DNA of 64,000 bases from an uncultured Arcanobacterium sp. (GCA_958428545.1 CAUAGM010000001.1:124001-188000); one strand, 5' to 3'; counted from the stretch's first letter, positions 9,106 to 18,177 are shown. The notes: generated by a model from the sequence alone, not told the origin. Numbers and translations are program-made.

Positions 9106-9954
9106 GTGGCAGAAGAAAAATTGATTTTGCCAAATGAGGCACCTGTTGATCCGCACACTCCGATTATTGAACTGCAGGGTGTGGAGGTGACGTTCAAAGC
9201 CCGTACAGGCTCCATCTTCAAGCCAAATCACGTGCATGCTGTGCGTGGTGTTGATATGAAGATTATGCCTGGCAAGGTGCTTGGTATTGTGGGTGAATCT
9301 GGCTGCGGAAAATCCACCACGGCAAACGTGATGTGCGGTTTGCAGGTAGCAACCAAGGGCAAAGTGTTCTTCATGGGCAAAGACGTGACGAAGCGAACAG
9401 CTGAGGATCGCCGTCATATCGGTCAGGTTGTGTCGGTGGTATTTCAGGATCCGGCAACTGCTTTGAATCCTCGTATGACTGTGCAAGATCAGCTCGCTGA
9501 TCCGCTTCGCGTGCACAAAATCGGTGATGAAGCCTCACGCGAGAATCGCGTGCGCGAATTGCTCGGTTTGGTGGGATTGCCGCTCTCCGCTTTAGGTGCT
9601 CTTCCAGGGCAGCTCTCTGGCGGGCAGCGTCAGCGCGTGGCTATTGCACGTGCACTCTCGCTCAATCCGAAAGCAATTATTGCTGACGAGCCGACTTCGG
9701 CACTCGACGTCTCTGTGCGAGCTCAGATCTTGAATCTCCTTTCCGATCTGCGCGAGGAGCTTGGCTTGGCGATGGTCTTTATTTCACACGATATTCAGAC
9801 TGTGCGCTATATTTCTGATCGCATCGCCGTGATGAACAAAGGCGTTGTTGTGGAAGAGGGGCCAGCTCAAGAGCTGCTGCATAACCCGAAGGATCCATAT
9901 ACGCGCAAGCTCCTCGGAGCTGCGCCGTCGCTCCTTCATCCAAACCTCAGCTGA
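9106..9954 (+). CDS. siaI: Sialic acid ABC transporter, second ATPase (OppF-like)
   Basis: Cytoplasmic ATP-binding subunit of 282 residues with Walker A GESGCGKS, signature LSGGQRQR and Walker B AIIADEPTSALD. It dimerises with the ATPase half of the preceding fusion protein. The GTG start at 9106 follows AAGGAGG and lies 2 bases after the siaG stop, so the operon is tight. It stops shortly before an intergenic stretch with an imperfect hairpin and then nanA. Confidence 0.87.
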   Translation: MAEEKLILPNEAPVDPHTPIIELQGVEVTFKARTGSIFKPNHVHAVRGVDMKIMPGKVLGIVGESGCGKSTTANVMCGLQVATKGKVFFMGKDVTKRTAEDRRHIGQVVSVVFQDPATALNPRMTVQDQLADPLRVHKIGDEASRENRVRELLGLVGLPLSALGALPGQLSGGQRQRVAIARALSLNPKAIIADEPTSALDVSVRAQILNLLSDLREELGLAMVFISHDIQTVRYISDRIAVMNKGVVVEEGPAQELLHNPKDPYTRKLLGAAPSLLHPNLS

Positions 9955-9966
9955 GGAAAAAATTTC

Positions 9967-10040
9967 GTGACGGTGGTGTGCGCGGCGCGTACTGCTATGG
10001 CCGCAGAGCTAGACAGCTACTAAGTGCGCTCCGCCGTCAC
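9967..10040. repeat. Inverted repeat between siaI and nanA
   Basis: Ten-base arms (9967-9976 and 10031-10040, one G-T pair) bracket a GC-rich loop. There is no T tail, so this is more likely an RNA-processing or stability structure than a terminator. Confidence 0.35.
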
Positions 10041-10076
10041 TCACAAAAATACTATTCTCTAAGGAGAGAATGAATA

Positions 10077-10991
10077 ATGGCTAAGCCAATTCGTGGCGTT
10101 GTACCGCCGCTATCTATTCCACTTAAAAATGGTGAACTCGACGTTCCATCTCTTGAGCGTCATATCAACCGTATGATTGATGCTGGTATTCACGGCTTGT
10201 TTGTGCTCGGCTCCAGCGGCGAGGTGGTATTTTCCACCAATGAACGCCGTGAGCAGATTATTGCTGAAGCTACACGCATTGTAGACGGGCGTATCCCGAT
10301 TCTTTGTGGCGTGATCGATACCGAGACAGAGCGTGTGATCGAGCATATTAAAATTGCTGAAAAGTATGGAGTGGCAGGCGTTGTGGCGACTGCTCCATTC
10401 TATGCACTGCAAGGAGAAGCAGAAATCAAAGAGCATTTCCGTTTGCTTCGCAAAGCAACTGATTTGCCGATTTGGGCTTACGATATCCCCGTGTGCGTGC
10501 ACGTGAAGCTCTCGCCGGCACTCCTTATGGAGCTTGCCAAAGAAGGTACGTTGAACGGCGTGAAAGATTCTTCTGGTGATGACGTCTCCTTCCGTTTCTT
10601 GACGATGCTCAACGAAGAAGCAGGGCACCCGCTCCAGCTACTCACAGGGCATGAAGTTGTGGTCGATGGCGCATATCTTTCTGGCGCAGACGGCTCAGTG
10701 CCGGGCTTGGGCAATGTGGATCCGGCTGGATACGTGAAGCAGTGGGATCTCTACCAGGCAGGAGACTGGGAAGGCGTGCGTAAAGAGCAAGATCGTCTCG
10801 CAACTCTTATGACCATCGTTCAGGTCAAAGGCGTGCAAGGTTTTGGTGCAGGTATTGGTGCATTTAAGACGGCATGCCAGCTTCTTGGTGTGTTTGAGAC
10901 CAACGAGATGCCTCGCCCAGTGAAGCCGCTTGAAGATGAGAACGTGGAGCATGTGCGTTCTGTGCTGAAGAAAGTCGGCTTGCTCAGCTAA
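10077..10991 (+). CDS. nanA: N-acetylneuraminate lyase (DapA superfamily)
   Basis: Cleaves N-acetylneuraminate to ManNAc and pyruvate in the cytoplasm. The protein is a 304-residue DapA/NAL-type barrel with the substrate loop GSSGEV near residue 45, the catalytic Tyr in WAYDIP and the Schiff-base Lys in NGVKDSSGD. The specific function is assigned because it lies between the importer and nanK-nanE; by sequence alone dihydrodipicolinate synthase would be possible. AAGGAGAGA precedes the ATG. A very strong terminator follows directly. Confidence 0.82.
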   Translation: MAKPIRGVVPPLSIPLKNGELDVPSLERHINRMIDAGIHGLFVLGSSGEVVFSTNERREQIIAEATRIVDGRIPILCGVIDTETERVIEHIKIAEKYGVAGVVATAPFYALQGEAEIKEHFRLLRKATDLPIWAYDIPVCVHVKLSPALLMELAKEGTLNGVKDSSGDDVSFRFLTMLNEEAGHPLQLLTGHEVVVDGAYLSGADGSVPGLGNVDPAGYVKQWDLYQAGDWEGVRKEQDRLATLMTIVQVKGVQGFGAGIGAFKTACQLLGVFETNEMPRPVKPLEDENVEHVRSVLKKVGLLS

Positions 10992-10997
10992 AAGAAT

Positions 10998-11080
10998 GCG
11001 GCGTTCAAGCGTGGGCAGTGCTACGAATCATGCATATGCGCATGATTCGTAGCAGCTTATCCGCTTGAGCGCCGCTTTTT
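10998..11080 (+). terminator. Strong rho-independent terminator after nanA
   Basis: Nested stems: outer arms at 10998-11011 and 11062-11075, and a perfect 15-pair inner stem (11019-11033 with 11040-11054), followed by TTTTT. It separates the sia-nanA unit from nanK-nanE, which then needs its own promoter. Confidence 0.9.
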
Positions 11081-11097
11081 AGTGTACGTGCGTGTAC

Positions 11098-11122
11098 GTG
11101 CACCTTAATCTCGCAGGTGCAC
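11098..11122. promoter_or_regulatory. Inverted repeat GTGCACCT...AGGTGCAC upstream of nanK
   Basis: Perfect 8-base arms with a 9-base spacer, just downstream of a tandem GTGTACGTGC pair (11082-11101). It sits in the presumed nanK promoter region and could be an operator. It contains one copy of the GCA-GG-TGC element discussed in the findings. Confidence 0.35.
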
Positions 11123-11191
11123 TGCGAATCAACGAAAATATAAATATAGCCAGATATGCGGTGTGCAATCTCATATAACGAAGGAGTGACT

Positions 11192-12160
11192 GTGGCAAAG
11201 AAAATCAGCACAGCGATTGCAATTGATCTTGGTGGCACGAAAACTGCTGCTGCACTCGTCAATTCACAAGGTGAGCAGGTGAGTGAGAAGATCAAAGCTT
11301 TAACTCCTGCTCAGGTGGGCGGTGAAGCTATTCTCGACACGATGGCTGAGCTTATTCAGCATGAGTATGAGCTTCTAGGAGAGGTGCCGGCAGCGATCGG
11401 TATCGGTGCAGCTGGATCGATTGATGCTGAGCGCGGGGCGGTAGTGAACTCTTCAGGCACAATCGTTAAATGGATTGGCACAGATATTGTGGGAGGGCTT
11501 CGCAAACGTTTGGATTGGGCACGCGATGTGCCGATCAAAGTGCAAAATGACGCCGACGCTCACGCCGTTGGCGAGCTGTGGATGGGAGCTGGGCGTGGAG
11601 CAAGCTCTATGCTGATGGTCGCCGTGGGTACGGGCATCGGCTGCTCATTTGTGCTCAACGGCGAGGTTGTGCGCGGCGCTCACCATATCGGTGGGGAAAT
11701 TGGCACTGCTCGTATTCCTTTTGCTGAAGGGCCTGTGTTCACGGATGGTGATCTGCCAGCTAAATTCGAACAAAATGCAGCAGGCCCAGCAATGGTGCAT
11801 TTCTATAAGGAAGCTGACGGGCCTGAAGCAAATGATGCTGTTCGTGGGCAGCTCGTGATGGAGCTTGCAGCTGAGGGTGACGAGGTGGCACTCAACGTCA
11901 CTCGTGCACTTGGGCGCCGGCTTGGCGAGGTGATGAGTTGGTATGTAATGATGCTCGATCCAGAGGTTATTGTGCTTGGCGGAGGAGTGCCAAAACCCAA
12001 TAGTGAATGGTGGAAGGCTATGCAGGAGCGCCTGATGGAGCTTTTGCCTGAATATATGCAAGATAAAGTGGATCTTCGTCGTGCAAAGCTTAAGAATAAT
12101 GCTGCATTCCTTGGCGCTGCTCGTGATGCATTCCTGCTTGCTGGCGTGAAAATTAAGTAG
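11192..12160 (+). CDS. nanK: ROK-family kinase, probable N-acetylmannosamine kinase
   Basis: Phosphorylates ManNAc to ManNAc-6-P. It has the ROK phosphate-binding motif IDLGGTKTAAALVN at the N-terminus, a second motif VGTGIGCSFVLNG and the GAHHIGGEIG segment. The usual CxCGxxGCxE zinc cluster that follows this segment in most ROK kinases is missing; the stretch from TARIPFAEG to NAAGPAM contains no Cys. Start GTG 11192 is chosen because GAAGGAG lies 7 bases upstream. It is 10 bases from nanE, so the two form an operon. Glucokinase is the alternative. Confidence 0.8.
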   Translation: MAKKISTAIAIDLGGTKTAAALVNSQGEQVSEKIKALTPAQVGGEAILDTMAELIQHEYELLGEVPAAIGIGAAGSIDAERGAVVNSSGTIVKWIGTDIVGGLRKRLDWARDVPIKVQNDADAHAVGELWMGAGRGASSMLMVAVGTGIGCSFVLNGEVVRGAHHIGGEIGTARIPFAEGPVFTDGDLPAKFEQNAAGPAMVHFYKEADGPEANDAVRGQLVMELAAEGDEVALNVTRALGRRLGEVMSWYVMMLDPEVIVLGGGVPKPNSEWWKAMQERLMELLPEYMQDKVDLRRAKLKNNAAFLGAARDAFLLAGVKIK

Positions 12161-12169
12161 AAAGAAGTA

Positions 12170-12865
12170 ATGATGAATGCTGATCTTGTGGAAGCAATCC
12201 GCGGAAAGTTAATTGTTTCCTGCCAGGCGTATCCAGGTGAGCCACTGCGCCGCGCAGATATTACTGCAGCTATGGTGCAGGCAGTTGTGGAAGGTGGCGC
12301 TGCAGCGGTACGCGTACAAGGCGTGGCAGATATTATTGCAGCGCGGCAGGCAACTGATATGCCGATTATTGGTTTGATTAAATATGGGCACGAGGGTGTG
12401 TATATTACGCCATCGATTGCTCATGCGCGCGCAGCTGCGCTTGCTGGTGCAGAAATTATTGCTATTGACGCGACTCTTCGCTCACGTATTAACGGTGAGA
12501 CGTTTGCCGACGCCGTAGCTGCGATTCATCAGGAGTTCCCTGGAGTTTTGATTATGGCAGACTGTGCGTCTGTGGAAGATGCTAAAGCTGCGGAAGCTGC
12601 TGGGGCTGATTTTATTGGTACTACTCTTGCTGGATATACGCCCGGATATGAATATGCACGAGAAAAGACTGAAGGGCCGGATTATGCGTTTATTCAGGAA
12701 GTTCTTGCTGCCGTCACGAAGCCAGTGATTGTGGAGGGGCGCCTGCATCACCCAGAGGATGTAGCAAAGGTGCTGGAGATGGGGGCTCACGCTGCGTGCG
12801 TTGGTACAGCTATCACTCACCCAACGACCCTCACGAAGTGGTTTGTGCCTGATTCACAGAAGTGA
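12170..12865 (+). CDS. nanE: N-acetylmannosamine-6-phosphate 2-epimerase
   Basis: Converts ManNAc-6-P to GlcNAc-6-P, the substrate of NagA at 28966. It is a TIM barrel of 231 residues with the family features QAYPGEPLR, VRVQGVADI, IGLIKYGHEG, AIDATLR, MADCASVEDA, GTTLAGYT and VEGRLHHPEDV. The catalytic Lys is expected in IGLIKYG. ATG at 12170 (or the next codon) follows AAGAAGT. Co-transcribed with nanK. A long hairpin follows the stop. Confidence 0.93.
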   Translation: MMNADLVEAIRGKLIVSCQAYPGEPLRRADITAAMVQAVVEGGAAAVRVQGVADIIAARQATDMPIIGLIKYGHEGVYITPSIAHARAAALAGAEIIAIDATLRSRINGETFADAVAAIHQEFPGVLIMADCASVEDAKAAEAAGADFIGTTLAGYTPGYEYAREKTEGPDYAFIQEVLAAVTKPVIVEGRLHHPEDVAKVLEMGAHAACVGTAITHPTTLTKWFVPDSQK

Positions 12866-12880
12866 TTTAAGATGATGAAT

Positions 12881-12932
12881 GCAGCCCGAGAGGGTTTCTT
12901 GCATTGAAATGCTAAGAACTATCTCGGGCTGC
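12881..12932. terminator. Hairpin between convergent nanE and gpmA
   Basis: Perfect 11-base arms (12881-12891 and 12922-12932) enclose a smaller hairpin. There is no T tract on either strand, so if it terminates it is of the tail-less type often proposed for actinobacteria. It serves both converging genes. Confidence 0.55.
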
Positions 12933-12964
12933 GTGTATCACTACGTATATAGCGTAATTAGAAG

Positions 12965-13702
12965 CTACTTGCCTTGATTTGCCACAGCAGCAATTTTTGC
13001 TTCTGCGTCTGGATCAAGGTAAGTGCCGCCTTTCTTGAGCGGCTGAAGAGTTTCTTCGTCTAATTCGTAATAGAGCGGCACACCCGTTGGGATATTTAGA
13101 CCAGCAATATCTTCATCTGAAATCTGATCGAGGTGCTTGACGATAGCGCGCAGGGAATTTCCGTGAGCTGCAATCATCACTGTCTTGCCGCTCTTCAGCT
13201 CTGGCACAATGCGCTCTTCCCAATAAGGCAGTGCACGCTGAAGTACGTCTTTTAAGCACTCAGTTGCGGGGATTGGCTCGCCAGCATAGCGTGGATCTGA
13301 ATCTTGCGAAAATTCCGAACCTGCTTCAATTGCAGGCGGCGGAACGTCGTATGAACGGCGCCACTGCATAAACTGGTCTTCGCCGTATTCGTCACGAATT
13401 TCCTTCTTGTTTTTGCCCTGTAATGCGCCGTAATGGCGTTCATTGAGGCGCCAGCTGCGCTCTACTGGAATCCAGTGACGATCGCAGGCATCGAGAGCGA
13501 GATTTGCCGTCATAATTGCACGGCGCAGCATTGATGTGAAAAGAACATCTGGCACAATGCCTTGCTCCTTCATCAGCTTACCGCCAGCAGCAGCTTCTTC
13601 GCGCCCTTGATCGGAAAGCGGCACGTCTACCCAACCTGTAAAGAGGTTGAGAGCATTCCATTCGCTTTGCCCATGGCGCAGGAGAATCAGTTTATAGCTC
13701 AT
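12965..13702 (-). CDS. gpmA: 2,3-bisphosphoglycerate-dependent phosphoglycerate mutase
   Basis: Glycolytic enzyme interconverting 3- and 2-phosphoglycerate. The catalytic His is in LLRHGQSEWN (His10). It has GWVDVPLSDQG, RRAIMTANLAL, ERHYGALQGKNK and AHGNSLRAIVK, which identify the cofactor-dependent GpmA type. Its 245 residues match the family. The start is supported by AAGGATGG upstream. It is monocistronic and convergent with nanE. Confidence 0.95.
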   Translation of the reverse strand: MSYKLILLRHGQSEWNALNLFTGWVDVPLSDQGREEAAAGGKLMKEQGIVPDVLFTSMLRRAIMTANLALDACDRHWIPVERSWRLNERHYGALQGKNKKEIRDEYGEDQFMQWRRSYDVPPPAIEAGSEFSQDSDPRYAGEPIPATECLKDVLQRALPYWEERIVPELKSGKTVMIAAHGNSLRAIVKHLDQISDEDIAGLNIPTGVPLYYELDEETLQPLKKGGTYLDPDAEAKIAAVANQGK

Positions 13703-13909
13703 AATCCATCCTTGATGTAGTATGCGTGACGGCAGTCACCGCCACGGAATTCGGCGCACGCGTGCGCATCTCTTTTATTCTACCCACTGGCGGTGGGTCA
13801 TGCTTAGGGCTTGCGGTGCACATTTAAGGTTTGCTGTGCAAAATAATTCATTTTGTACGAACTCGTTTTACGCAAAGCTCGCAGTGCACCTCGCACTTAT
13901 AGGAGCCAG

Positions 13910-15424
13910 TTAGCCGATATGCGTATCTTCACGCGATAGATTTGCCTCTAAAGGATCAATTTTCGGCGCTTTCGTCACGAATTTATGCCCAATCCAGAGA
14001 ATTAGGAAAAGAGGTAAGCCAATATAGGAACTCAGCAGGGAAAGAAAACCGCTGCGCCCCAGCAACGCTTCGTAGTTTTGCCCAACGATGACGAGTACGC
14101 ACATTGTAAGAGCCACTATAGGGCCGAATGGAAAGAGCTTCGCCTTAAATGGCAGATCTTCCAATGCTCGCCCTTGTGCAACGTATGCTCGGCGGAATTT
14201 CAGATGGCACCATGCAATACCAACCCAGGTGATGAAACCAGCAAGACCAGAAGCATTCACGATCCATGTATACGCCTGCCCTTCACCAAAGAGATAACTC
14301 AGGAAGCAAAGCAGCGCAATAGCTGTTGTGGCAATGAGCGCTGGAATTGGCACACCTTGCTTATTTAATTTCACAAACATCTTCGGAGCTTGCCGATTTT
14401 CAGCGAGCGAATAGAGCATACGGGTAGAGACGTATAAGCCAGAGTTGCCTGCGGAAAGTACGGCTGTGAGGATTACTGCATTCATCACGGAAGCAATCAC
14501 GGCCTGCCCGATAAGCCCGCTCTTAGCAAAGATCAAGGTGAATGGAGCGATCGTAATATCGCCCGTATCGGAGGCGTTCAATAAATTGGGATCTGTGAAT
14601 GGAATTAAGAAGCCAATCACGGCAATGGCGAAAATATAGAAGAGCAGAATGCGCCAAAATACGGATTTAATTGCCTTGGGAATCGTCTTTTCTGGATGCT
14701 CGGCTTCACCAGCAGCTACGCCGATCATTTCAGTGCCCTGGAAAGAGAAACCAGCAATCATAAACACAGAAAGGATACCCATCACGCCATTCACAAACGG
14801 CGCTTTTTCTCCTGATGCAGGATCGGCGATAGTCCAGTTTTCAAAGCCTTGAGCAGATCCTTGAAGAATACCCACGATCATCAGCACGCCAACGATGAGG
14901 AATACAATTACAGTGACGACTTTAATAAGGGCAAACCAAAATTCACTTTCTCCGTATGCGCGCGCTGATAGAGCATTGATCACAAACAGCACTACGAGGA
15001 AAATTGCACTCCAGATCCACATCGGCACATCTGGAAGCCAGAACTTCATGACGAGCCCTGCGGCAACAAGCTCAGCCGCGACCGTAATAGTCCAGTTAAA
15101 CCAGTAGTTCCATCCCATCGCAAAACCAAAGCTCGGGGAGACGAATCGTGTGCCGTACTCGCCGAATGAACCCGCTACGGGCATATAGGTCGCCATTTCA
15201 CCGAGGCTTTGCATAAGGAAATAGACCATAATTCCGATAAGTGCGTATGCGAGCAGGGCGCCGCCTGGGCCAGCATTTGAAATAGTGCCGCCTGATGCCA
15301 CAAATAGCCCTGTGCCGATTGCTCCGCCAATAGCGATCATGTTGAGGTGGCGTGCGCGCAGCCCTCGCTTTAATTGCTGGGTGCTTTGCTGTGTTTCAAG
15401 CTCATGTGTGGGTTGTGAATTCAT
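13910..15424 (-). CDS. Amino acid permease, LysP-like (APC superfamily)
   Basis: Membrane transporter of 504 residues with about 12 helices. The consensus GGAIGTGLFVASG in helix 1 and AAELVAAGLVMKFWLPD, IAGFSFQGTEMIGVAAGE and LTAVLSAGNSGLYVSTRML closely resemble E. coli LysP, so lysine or another basic amino acid is the best guess. The start at 15424 is chosen over 15460 because GGAGAGG precedes it. The upstream region carries two tandem copies of a 21-22-base element (15551-15593) that may control it. Confidence 0.85.
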   Translation of the reverse strand: MNSQPTHELETQQSTQQLKRGLRARHLNMIAIGGAIGTGLFVASGGTISNAGPGGALLAYALIGIMVYFLMQSLGEMATYMPVAGSFGEYGTRFVSPSFGFAMGWNYWFNWTITVAAELVAAGLVMKFWLPDVPMWIWSAIFLVVLFVINALSARAYGESEFWFALIKVVTVIVFLIVGVLMIVGILQGSAQGFENWTIADPASGEKAPFVNGVMGILSVFMIAGFSFQGTEMIGVAAGEAEHPEKTIPKAIKSVFWRILLFYIFAIAVIGFLIPFTDPNLLNASDTGDITIAPFTLIFAKSGLIGQAVIASVMNAVILTAVLSAGNSGLYVSTRMLYSLAENRQAPKMFVKLNKQGVPIPALIATTAIALLCFLSYLFGEGQAYTWIVNASGLAGFITWVGIAWCHLKFRRAYVAQGRALEDLPFKAKLFPFGPIVALTMCVLVIVGQNYEALLGRSGFLSLLSSYIGLPLFLILWIGHKFVTKAPKIDPLEANLSREDTHIG

Positions 15425-15550
15425 ATATACCTCTCCTACCAGCCTCAAAGAGGCTACCATTGCCTATCATAAGGCACAATTAAACAGATACCTTGAAGGT
15501 GGCCAATTATTGGAGAATCGTTATGTCTGCCTAAAACTCTCATATACTCG

Positions 15551-15593
15551 CTAATAAGGGCAGGTGCCGTTCTAATAGGGGGCAGGTGCCGTT
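15551..15593. repeat. Tandem 21/22-base repeat upstream of the LysP-like gene
   Basis: Two adjacent near-identical units, each starting CTAATA and ending GGCAGGTGCCGTT. Each contains the short palindrome GGCA-GG-TGCC. The units lie 127-169 bases upstream of the permease start, one helical-turn multiple apart, and look like paired operators. Confidence 0.55.
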
Positions 15594-15896
15594 GCGAATG
15601 GAAATATTGCTTTAGGTGCATTTCTGCCATGTTTTTCATATAAATGACACATAGAATTATTTTCTGGCTCTCTTTCAAAAGTTTTATTCCAATGAGAAAA
15701 TGTGGCAATGAGGGGGAGGGAATTTTCAGCTATTGAATGCTGAAATAGGAAAGTGTGTAGGAGATAGTGTGAAACAGGTAGATAATGAAAATATATGAAT
15801 TTTCAGCGGTGTGTATAGGCGTAATGTTATATTCGTGACGGCAGTTCTATTGAAGCATCGCAATCTATCCGTATTGCAGTGATTGAGGAAATATCT
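15594..15896. other. AT-rich intergenic region without a gene
   Basis: No credible gene. It holds a stem TTTCAGC...GCTGAAA near 15726-15748 and a repeated GAATTTTCAGC at about 15720 and 15797. Promoters for the divergent LysP-like and RsmC-like genes should lie here. Confidence 0.5.
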
Positions 15897-16595
15897 ATGG
15901 CAGACCACTATTTCACAGCGCAGCCTGCTTCGCAGGCACAATTGCACAGCGTTTCTTATCGCGCACGTGGTATTGACTATGTGGTGACGACGAGTGACGG
16001 TGTATTTTCTGCGCGTGAATTAGATCGCGGTACTCGCGTATTGCTCGATAAAGTTCCTGTGAATGCTGCTATCGCTCAAGCGTCACCTATAGATACAGCG
16101 GTATCTGCTGATAGAGAGCAATCTACTGATACCTCACCTGCGAACAGCGTGCCTCCTTTATGCGCTGATATTGGTTGTGGTTGGGGGGCAATTGCCTTTG
16201 CTCTTGCGCACGAGTACCCGAGGGCAGATATTATGGCTGTTGATGTGAATGAGCGCGCACTGGAACTGACGAGAAAAAATGCGCAGGCACTTCAACTTTC
16301 ACATATACAAACAGCAGATACAGCAACCGCTATGGAGATTGCTAAGAAACGCGGCGGAATTGATCTGATATGGAGTAATCCCCCGATCAGAATTGGAAAA
16401 GAAGCACTTCATGATCTTTTGCTCACATGGCTTGCATTGCTGAACCCTGAAATTGGCGAGGCATACTGGGTGGTGCAGAAAAATTTGGGTGCTGATTCGC
16501 TCACAGTTTGGCTCAATGAGCAGGGGTATCCGAGCGAGAAGATTGCGAGCCAAAAAGGGTTTCGTATTATTCGTTCCAGAAATACTGCTTTATAA
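15897..16595 (+). CDS. RsmC-like class I methyltransferase
   Basis: Probable rRNA or small-molecule methyltransferase of 232 residues. The SAM-binding motif DIGCGWGAIAFALA lies in the middle, followed by AVDVNERALELTRKNA and the catalytic SNPPIRIGK, which is typical of the RsmC (16S rRNA m2G1207) group. It is shorter than E. coli RsmC and has only a short N-terminal domain. The ATG at 15897 is preferred because GAGGAAAT precedes it. It lies upstream of carD, with a hairpin between. Confidence 0.8.
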   Translation: MADHYFTAQPASQAQLHSVSYRARGIDYVVTTSDGVFSARELDRGTRVLLDKVPVNAAIAQASPIDTAVSADREQSTDTSPANSVPPLCADIGCGWGAIAFALAHEYPRADIMAVDVNERALELTRKNAQALQLSHIQTADTATAMEIAKKRGGIDLIWSNPPIRIGKEALHDLLLTWLALLNPEIGEAYWVVQKNLGADSLTVWLNEQGYPSEKIASQKGFRIIRSRNTAL

Positions 16596-16612
16596 GCGTT
16601 CGTAAGGTTTCT

Positions 16613-16649
16613 TTCTCCTCTTCCTCTTTCTAGATCGGGGAGAGGAGAA
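16613..16649 (+). terminator. Hairpin after the RsmC-like gene
   Basis: Pyrimidine/purine 8-base arms (TTCTCCTC with GAGGAGAA). No T tail, so it is a modest terminator candidate. Confidence 0.4.
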
Positions 16650-16728
16650 GATAGATTCCACACTTGAGCCTCGAATTTCTATGAATTTTGGTAGAATGGT
16701 ATCAAAGTTCTAAAAAGGAAGAGGCGCT

Positions 16729-17256
16729 ATGCCGTTCAAAGTTGGCGAGACTGTTGTGTACCCCCATCATGGGGCAGCCTATATTGAAGACATCTCCGAG
16801 AAGATGATCAGAGGCGAAAAGCGCCTGTATCTCACGCTTCGTATTGTGCAGGGCGATCTGACGATTCAGGTGCCGGCTGATTCTCTCGAAGAGGTCGGCG
16901 TGCGAGATGTATCAAACGATGAGCAGCTAGAAAAAGTCTTTTCTATTTTGCGTGAAGAAGACGTTGATGAGCCGCAAAATTGGAGCCGTCGTTTCAAAGC
17001 AAATGGCGAAAAGCTCACGAGTGGTGACGTCAATAAAGTCGCGGAGGTTGTGCGAGATTTGACGCGCCGCAATGGTGAGAAAGGTCTTTCGGCTGGAGAG
17101 AAACGTATGCTTTCTCAAGCTCGCGCAATTCTCTGCTCTGAAGTTGCGTTGGCGCGCGGCATTGACGATTCCCAAGCGGGCGAGCTGCTCAACGATATTC
17201 TGGGCGAATTTGATATAGCTCTAGATTCAGCAGAAAGCGCGCAATCAGCTGAATAA
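16729..17256 (+). CDS. carD: CarD-family RNA polymerase-binding regulator
   Basis: Binds the RNA polymerase beta subunit and stabilises open promoter complexes in actinobacteria. The N-terminal RID domain (residues ~1-60: FKVGETVVYPHHGAA, IEDI, LRI) is followed by a helical DNA-binding domain (RRFKANGEKL, GLSAGEKRML, AREIL-like SQARAIL). The 175-residue length is slightly above the usual ~160, with an acidic/Ser tail. AAGGAAGAGG precedes the ATG, and a TAGAAT -10 candidate lies upstream. It heads the conserved carD-ispD-ispF group. Confidence 0.93.
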   Translation: MPFKVGETVVYPHHGAAYIEDISEKMIRGEKRLYLTLRIVQGDLTIQVPADSLEEVGVRDVSNDEQLEKVFSILREEDVDEPQNWSRRFKANGEKLTSGDVNKVAEVVRDLTRRNGEKGLSAGEKRMLSQARAILCSEVALARGIDDSQAGELLNDILGEFDIALDSAESAQSAE

Positions 17257-17357
17257 CTGCGTGTATCCTTAAGCAAAATATCTGTGATATTGCAGGAACT
17301 TATCGATGCATATATTGGTTGGCGTATCGATGATGATGTGCGTAAATGGAGATACGT

Positions 17358-18149
17358 ATGGATATTGTGGCAATTATCGCGGGTGCTGGATCAGGCACAC
17401 GCTTAGGTGCTGATAAGCCGAAAGCGCTGGTAAAGCTGGCAGGCGAAGCACTGATAGTTCATGCTGTGCGAGGTATGCAAGAAGCAGGTGTTGATCGTAT
17501 TGTTGTGACGATACCGGCAGATAGTCCTTCTGCTGCAGAGGGTTTTTCTGCTGCCCTTGCGTCTGTCGATATAGGTGACGATAGTCTTGTACTTACGCCT
17601 GGGGGCGTGACTCGTCAAGAATCAGTTTCTCTCGGTATAGCTGCAGTGAAAAATTTCTTCCCATGTGCCACACATGTGCTTGTGCATGATGCTGCTCGCG
17701 CGCTTACTCCAGCGCCAATGATTCGCCGTGTGTGCGGTTTGCTCGAAGCAGGAGCCGCTGCCGTTATTCCAGTGCTTCCCGTAGTAGACACCATTAAAGA
17801 AATTTCTCCTGATCCAGATGCTAGCGCTGCTGCCGCTCTCACCAATTGTGCAGTAAGCCCTAGCTATACAGAGAAAGTTATGCGGACGCTTGAACGCAGT
17901 TCACTGCGTGCTGTGCAGACGCCGCAAGGTTTCACAATTGATCTGCTGGAGCGTGCTCATATGAATGCAGCCAGCTTATCTGCTAGTGAACAATCTGCAG
18001 CTCCTGATGATGCTGCACTGGTGGAACTTCTTGGTGAAGCCGTGCGCACTGTGCCTGGGGATTCTTCAGCGCTGAAGATCACAACCCCATTTGATTTGCA
18101 GGTGGCCGAACTTTTAATGGCACAACGTAGCGCTTCTATATCGGCGTAA
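17358..18149 (+). CDS. ispD: 2-C-methyl-D-erythritol 4-phosphate cytidylyltransferase
   Basis: Third step of the MEP isoprenoid pathway, forming CDP-ME from MEP and CTP. The N-terminal nucleotide-binding motif AGAGSGTRLGADKPKALV is clear, with VHDAARAL and AVQTPQGF further on. The start at 17358 is favoured over 17346 because GGAG lies 6 bases upstream, inside the longer alternative. There are about 263 residues with a variable insert rich in Ala/Ser near 160. It precedes ispF by 28 bases. Confidence 0.93.
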   Translation: MDIVAIIAGAGSGTRLGADKPKALVKLAGEALIVHAVRGMQEAGVDRIVVTIPADSPSAAEGFSAALASVDIGDDSLVLTPGGVTRQESVSLGIAAVKNFFPCATHVLVHDAARALTPAPMIRRVCGLLEAGAAAVIPVLPVVDTIKEISPDPDASAAAALTNCAVSPSYTEKVMRTLERSSLRAVQTPQGFTIDLLERAHMNAASLSASEQSAAPDDAALVELLGEAVRTVPGDSSALKITTPFDLQVAELLMAQRSASISA

Positions 18150-18177
18150 ACATACGCGTGCACGAGAGGAAACACTC

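Noticed and set aside
8150..9142. A 330-codon open frame on the minus strand
   Set aside because: It is antisense to the ATPase half of siaG, where Walker A, signature and Walker B motifs fix the coding strand.
11082..11101. Tandem GTGTACGTGC copies as a CRISPR-like or mobile repeat
   Set aside because: Only two 10-base units with no spacer structure. No CRISPR array or cas gene was found in the window.
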